Source: Lysobacteraceae bacterium (GTDB lineage: Bacteria > Pseudomonadota > Gammaproteobacteria > Xanthomonadales > Xanthomonadaceae). Taken from it: DNA of 64,000 bases. The notes beneath the pieces were generated by a model. It was not told where the DNA came from. It saw only the letters and a program-made list of their open reading frames with translations, and did no database searches. Positions 61,127-64,000 of this stretch are shown here, piece by piece. The number at the start of each line of letters is the position of its first letter. Positions within the stretch are counted from its first letter, which is position 1. A program made the translations under genes and the position numbers. The stretch spans positions 1 through 64,000 of the forward strand of contig BPKJ01000007.1 in NCBI GenBank assembly GCA_026005075.1, in the 5' to 3' direction.

Positions 61127-64000
61127 ATGGGCGATGCGGTGACCGGCGAGCAGCGGCTGCAGTGCGAACCGATGGCGATGACCGCAGAGCGGGTGATCGA
61201 TCTGCTGCGGCAGCCCGATCTCGCCTCGCTGGCTGCCTGGCTGGCGCGGATCGTCGGCGGCGCCTCGGGCGGGCCGGCCGCGGTGGTGTGGTCGCGGTCC
61301 TGGGGCGAGGCGGTGGACGCGGTGCCGGTGGCCATGGAGGACGATCCCGTCCCGTTGGCGCGGGCGGCGTGGGCCGCGGAGGGCGGGGTGGTTCGCGACG
61401 AGAGCGCGGGTCGGCGCGCCGAGCGCATCGTGCGCACCGCGCGCGGGGCGGGTTGCGTGCTGGTGGTCGGCGACGGCGACGGAGCGGGTTCGGGGAGCCT
61501 GCCGGCGGAGCTTTTCGAAGCCCTGCGCCTGCGCTGGTCCGAGCTGGCCGAGCTGGAGGAACTGAACGCCCGGGTCGAGAACCTGCAGCAGGCGGACAAG
61601 GTCCAGCGTGCCCTGTTCGCGATCGCCGACATGGCTTCCTCGGACATGGACATGGACGCCATGCTCAGCGGGCTGCACCGGATCGTCGGCGGACTGATGT
61701 ATGCCGAGAACCTCTACATCGCGCTGTACGACGCCGCGCGCGATGCGATCCGTTTCCTGTACTACGCCGACGTGGAGGATCCGGAACTCGTTCGCCCCGG
61801 AGACTGGATGGCCATGGCCGAACTGGAGCGCGGCCTGACCTGGTACCTGATCCACGACCGGCATCCGCTGCGGGGCCCGACCCGCGAGCTTGCATGCCAG
61901 GTGTCCGGCCCCCTGCGCCTGATCGGCAGCGACAGTGCCGATTTTCTCGGCGTCCCCATCCTCGCTGGCGATGCCGTGCGCGGCGTGATCGTCGTGCAGA
62001 GCTACGAGCGTGGCGATTGCTACAGCGAGGCCGATCAGGCGGTGCTGGCGTTCGTGGCTACCCACATCCTGACCGCGCTCGAGCGCAAGCAGGCCCAGGC
62101 CGAGCTGGAGCGTCGGGTGGCCGAGCGGACCGAGGCGCTGGCCCGCGAGGTGCGCGAGCGGGAGCGCGGCGAGCGTCTGCAGCGTGCCCTGTTCCGGATC
62201 GCCGAACTGGCCAGCAGCGAGGCGCCGCAGGACGAAGTCCTGGCGCGCGTGCACGGCATCGTCGGCGAGCTGATCCATGCTCCCAACCTGTACATCGCCC
62301 TGATCGCGGACAACGGCTGGCTGAATTTTGCCTACTACGCGGACCAGGTCGATCCAAAGACGCCCCCGGCGCGGCCCTTTGGCCAGGGGCTGACCGAGCA
62401 CCTCATCCGCGAGGCAAGGCCACTGCTTCTCGATCCGGAGTCGGCAGAGCCGCTGATCCGCTCTGGCAAGGTGGTGCCGCGCGGGCCCGTGCCGCACTCG
62501 TGGCTGGGAGTGCCGCTTCGTGAAGGCGATCGGGTCTTCGGCGCCCTGGTCGTGCAGAGCTACGAGGCCTCGGTGACCTACGGCGAGGCCGAGCGGGAGC
62601 TGATGGAGTTCGTCGCACGGCAGGTGGCCCTGACCATCAGCCGTCGGCGCGCGATCGAGGCCTTGCGCCAGGCCCATGCCGAGCTCGAGGCGCGGGTCGA
62701 GGCGCGTACCCGGGAGTTGCGCGCGCAGATCGCCGAGCGCGAGCGGATCGAGCAGCAGCTCAAGCACCAGGTGCTGCACGATGCCCTGACCGGCCTGCCC
62801 AACCGTGGCTACCTGCGCGAACGGCTGGAACAGGTCATGGCGCGTTCGCGGCGCGACGCGAGACTCGGGTATGCGGTCCTGTATGCCGATGTCGACCGCT
62901 TCAAGATCATCAACGACAGCCTGGGCCATCTCGCCGGGGACGAGGTCCTGCGCGAGGTCGCACGGCGGCTGAAACGCTGCGTGCGCGAGCCCGATCTGGT
63001 CGCCCGCCTCGGCGGTGACGAGTTCGCGATCCTCCTGGAAGGCATCGAGGCGCCCGAGGATGCGGTGCGGGTGGCCCGGCGCATCATCGAGGCCATGGAC
63101 GCGCCGCTGCAGGTCGCGGGGCGGGAGATCGCGACCTCGACCAGCGTCGGCATCGCGATGGGCGAGGCTACCTACCGCAGTGCCGACGAGATCCTGCGTG
63201 ATGCCGACGACGCCATGTACCGGGCCAAACGCTCCGGGCGGCATCGCTTCGAGATCCATGACCCGGCCGACAACCAGCGGGCGCTGGACGTGCTGGCGAT
63301 GGAGGTCGAGCTGCGGCACGCGCTGGCGAGCGGAGCCTTCCATCCGTTCCTGCAGCCGATCGTCCGCCTGCACGACCGGGACGTGGTGGGCTACGAGGCA
63401 TTGCTGCGCTGGCGCCACCCCGAGCGCGGCGTGCTCGCGCCGGCGGCCTTCCTGGGCGTGGCCGAGGACAGCGGGCTGATCGAGCCGATCGACTGGATGC
63501 TGTTCGAGCGCAGCCTCGATCTGGCCGCCCGGCTGGGCGCGCAGCGCTACCTCAGCATCAACGTCGCGCCGCGCTTCCTGCGCCAGACCGAGTTCGTGGG
63601 CCGGCTGCTCGGCCTGGTTCGGGAGCGTGGGTTGCCGCCGGGGCGCGTGCGCGTGGAGATCACCGAGGGGGCGATGCTGGACACCCCGGAGAAGGTGCGA
63701 AACACGCTGCGCGAGCTGGCCGAGAACGGCGTCGCGGCCGTGCTCGACGACTTCGGCACCGGTTATTCCTCGCTCAGCCGGGTCCACCACTTCCCGTTGC
63801 GGGCGATCAAGGTCGATCGCAGCTTCGTGTCCGAACTCGGCGGGCCGAACGATGCCGGCAGCAGGGCGGTGATCCGCGCCGTGTTGACCCTGGCCGAGGC
63901 GCTGGACATGGAGGTCGTCGCCGAGGGCGTGGAGACCGAGGAGCAACGCGATGCGTTGCAGGCCATGGGCTGCTCCCTCGCGCAGGGCTTCCTCTTCGGT
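61127..64000 (+). CDS. GAF-GAF-GGDEF-EAL c-di-GMP signalling protein (3' partial)
   Basis: Runs off the right end of the window; 958 codons are visible. The N-terminal ~140 residues are a helical region followed by a first GAF domain (about 150-320, NLYIALYDAARDAIRFLYYAD and FLGVPILAGDAVRGVIVVQSYE), a coiled-coil linker, a second, closely similar GAF domain (about 365-520, NLYIALIADNGWLNFAYYAD and WLGVPLREGDRVFGALVVQSYE), a long helix, GGDEF with GGDEF at 629-633, and EAL with EAL at 757-759, DDFGTGYSSL and KVDRSFV. Both active sites are intact. I start at the ATG at 61127; GTG 61049 and ATG 61172 are possible. The paired GAF domains look like an internal duplication. Confidence 0.9.
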   Translation, partial: MGDAVTGEQRLQCEPMAMTAERVIDLLRQPDLASLAAWLARIVGGASGGPAAVVWSRSWGEAVDAVPVAMEDDPVPLARAAWAAEGGVVRDESAGRRAERIVRTARGAGCVLVVGDGDGAGSGSLPAELFEALRLRWSELAELEELNARVENLQQADKVQRALFAIADMASSDMDMDAMLSGLHRIVGGLMYAENLYIALYDAARDAIRFLYYADVEDPELVRPGDWMAMAELERGLTWYLIHDRHPLRGPTRELACQVSGPLRLIGSDSADFLGVPILAGDAVRGVIVVQSYERGDCYSEADQAVLAFVATHILTALERKQAQAELERRVAERTEALAREVRERERGERLQRALFRIAELASSEAPQDEVLARVHGIVGELIHAPNLYIALIADNGWLNFAYYADQVDPKTPPARPFGQGLTEHLIREARPLLLDPESAEPLIRSGKVVPRGPVPHSWLGVPLREGDRVFGALVVQSYEASVTYGEAERELMEFVARQVALTISRRRAIEALRQAHAELEARVEARTRELRAQIAERERIEQQLKHQVLHDALTGLPNRGYLRERLEQVMARSRRDARLGYAVLYADVDRFKIINDSLGHLAGDEVLREVARRLKRCVREPDLVARLGGDEFAILLEGIEAPEDAVRVARRIIEAMDAPLQVAGREIATSTSVGIAMGEATYRSADEILRDADDAMYRAKRSGRHRFEIHDPADNQRALDVLAMEVELRHALASGAFHPFLQPIVRLHDRDVVGYEALLRWRHPERGVLAPAAFLGVAEDSGLIEPIDWMLFERSLDLAARLGAQRYLSINVAPRFLRQTEFVGRLLGLVRERGLPPGRVRVEITEGAMLDTPEKVRNTLRELAENGVAAVLDDFGTGYSSLSRVHHFPLRAIKVDRSFVSELGGPNDAGSRAVIRAVLTLAEALDMEVVAEGVETEEQRDALQAMGCSLAQGFLFG

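Overview
The window is about 64 kb of GC-rich chromosome from a gammaproteobacterium, most likely a member of the Xanthomonadales (Lysobacteraceae-like). The reasons are the gene order coaE-pilD-pilC-pilB ... pilA-pilA-pilR-pilS, the DUF3391-HD-GYP protein, the S9 peptidase and POT transporter families, and the RNase E and PilS/PilR sequences. I see no tRNA, rRNA, CRISPR array, insertion sequence or prophage. Genes are dense and many neighbours overlap by 4 bases. The first gene (HD-GYP) is cut at its 5' end and the last (GAF-GGDEF-EAL) at its 3' end.

Layout. 0-3.7 kb: a c-di-GMP pair, an HD-GYP phosphodiesterase and a PAS-GGDEF-EAL protein. 3.7-16 kb: housekeeping and envelope genes, namely a POT peptide transporter, a secreted S9 peptidase, an Fnr-type oxygen regulator, LpxH, a periplasmic cyclophilin, an ABC-2 exporter, a DUF4399 protein, GltX, a Zur-like repressor and a secreted AstE/aspartoacylase-like zinc enzyme. 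16-34.2 kb: a type IV pilus locus (coaE, pilD, pilC, pilB; two pilins; pilR, pilS). It is split by roughly 9 kb of glycan genes: two-transmembrane GT2, an unknown small protein, GT4, methyltransferase, flippase-like membrane protein, methyltransferase, GT4, DegT aminotransferase and a large GT-C-like membrane protein. 34.3-41.6 kb: an orphan LuxR-type response regulator, RNase E, RluC, a pterin dehydratase, NfuA, a TonB-like unknown and two small cytochromes c. 41.8-49.5 kb: an RND efflux operon with one adaptor and two different permeases. 49.6-59.5 kb: a putrescine uptake and catabolism cluster (PuuB-like oxidase, two glutamine-synthetase-like ligases, class III aminotransferase, PotFGHI transporter). 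59.5-64 kb: an esterase, a 2OG-Fe(II) dioxygenase and a GAF-GAF-GGDEF-EAL protein.

The most interesting reading is that the genes inserted between pilB and pilA form a dedicated glycan pathway for decorating the two pilins. The last two members (DegT aminotransferase and GT-C protein) lie on the pilin strand directly downstream of the pilins, and the middle of the cluster is visibly less GC-rich than the rest of the window. This is inference from context; the substrate is unknown.

A caution on sequence quality: fnr, lpxH, pilD, pilC (three times) and pilB are broken by single-base gains or losses, all between 8.2 and 19.4 kb. In each case one base restores the expected family sequence. They look like assembly or base-calling errors, so these genes are annotated as full-length genes with frameshifts. 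Intrinsic terminators are hard to see in this sequence; promoter calls are by eye and tentative apart from the sigma-54 site upstream of pilA.
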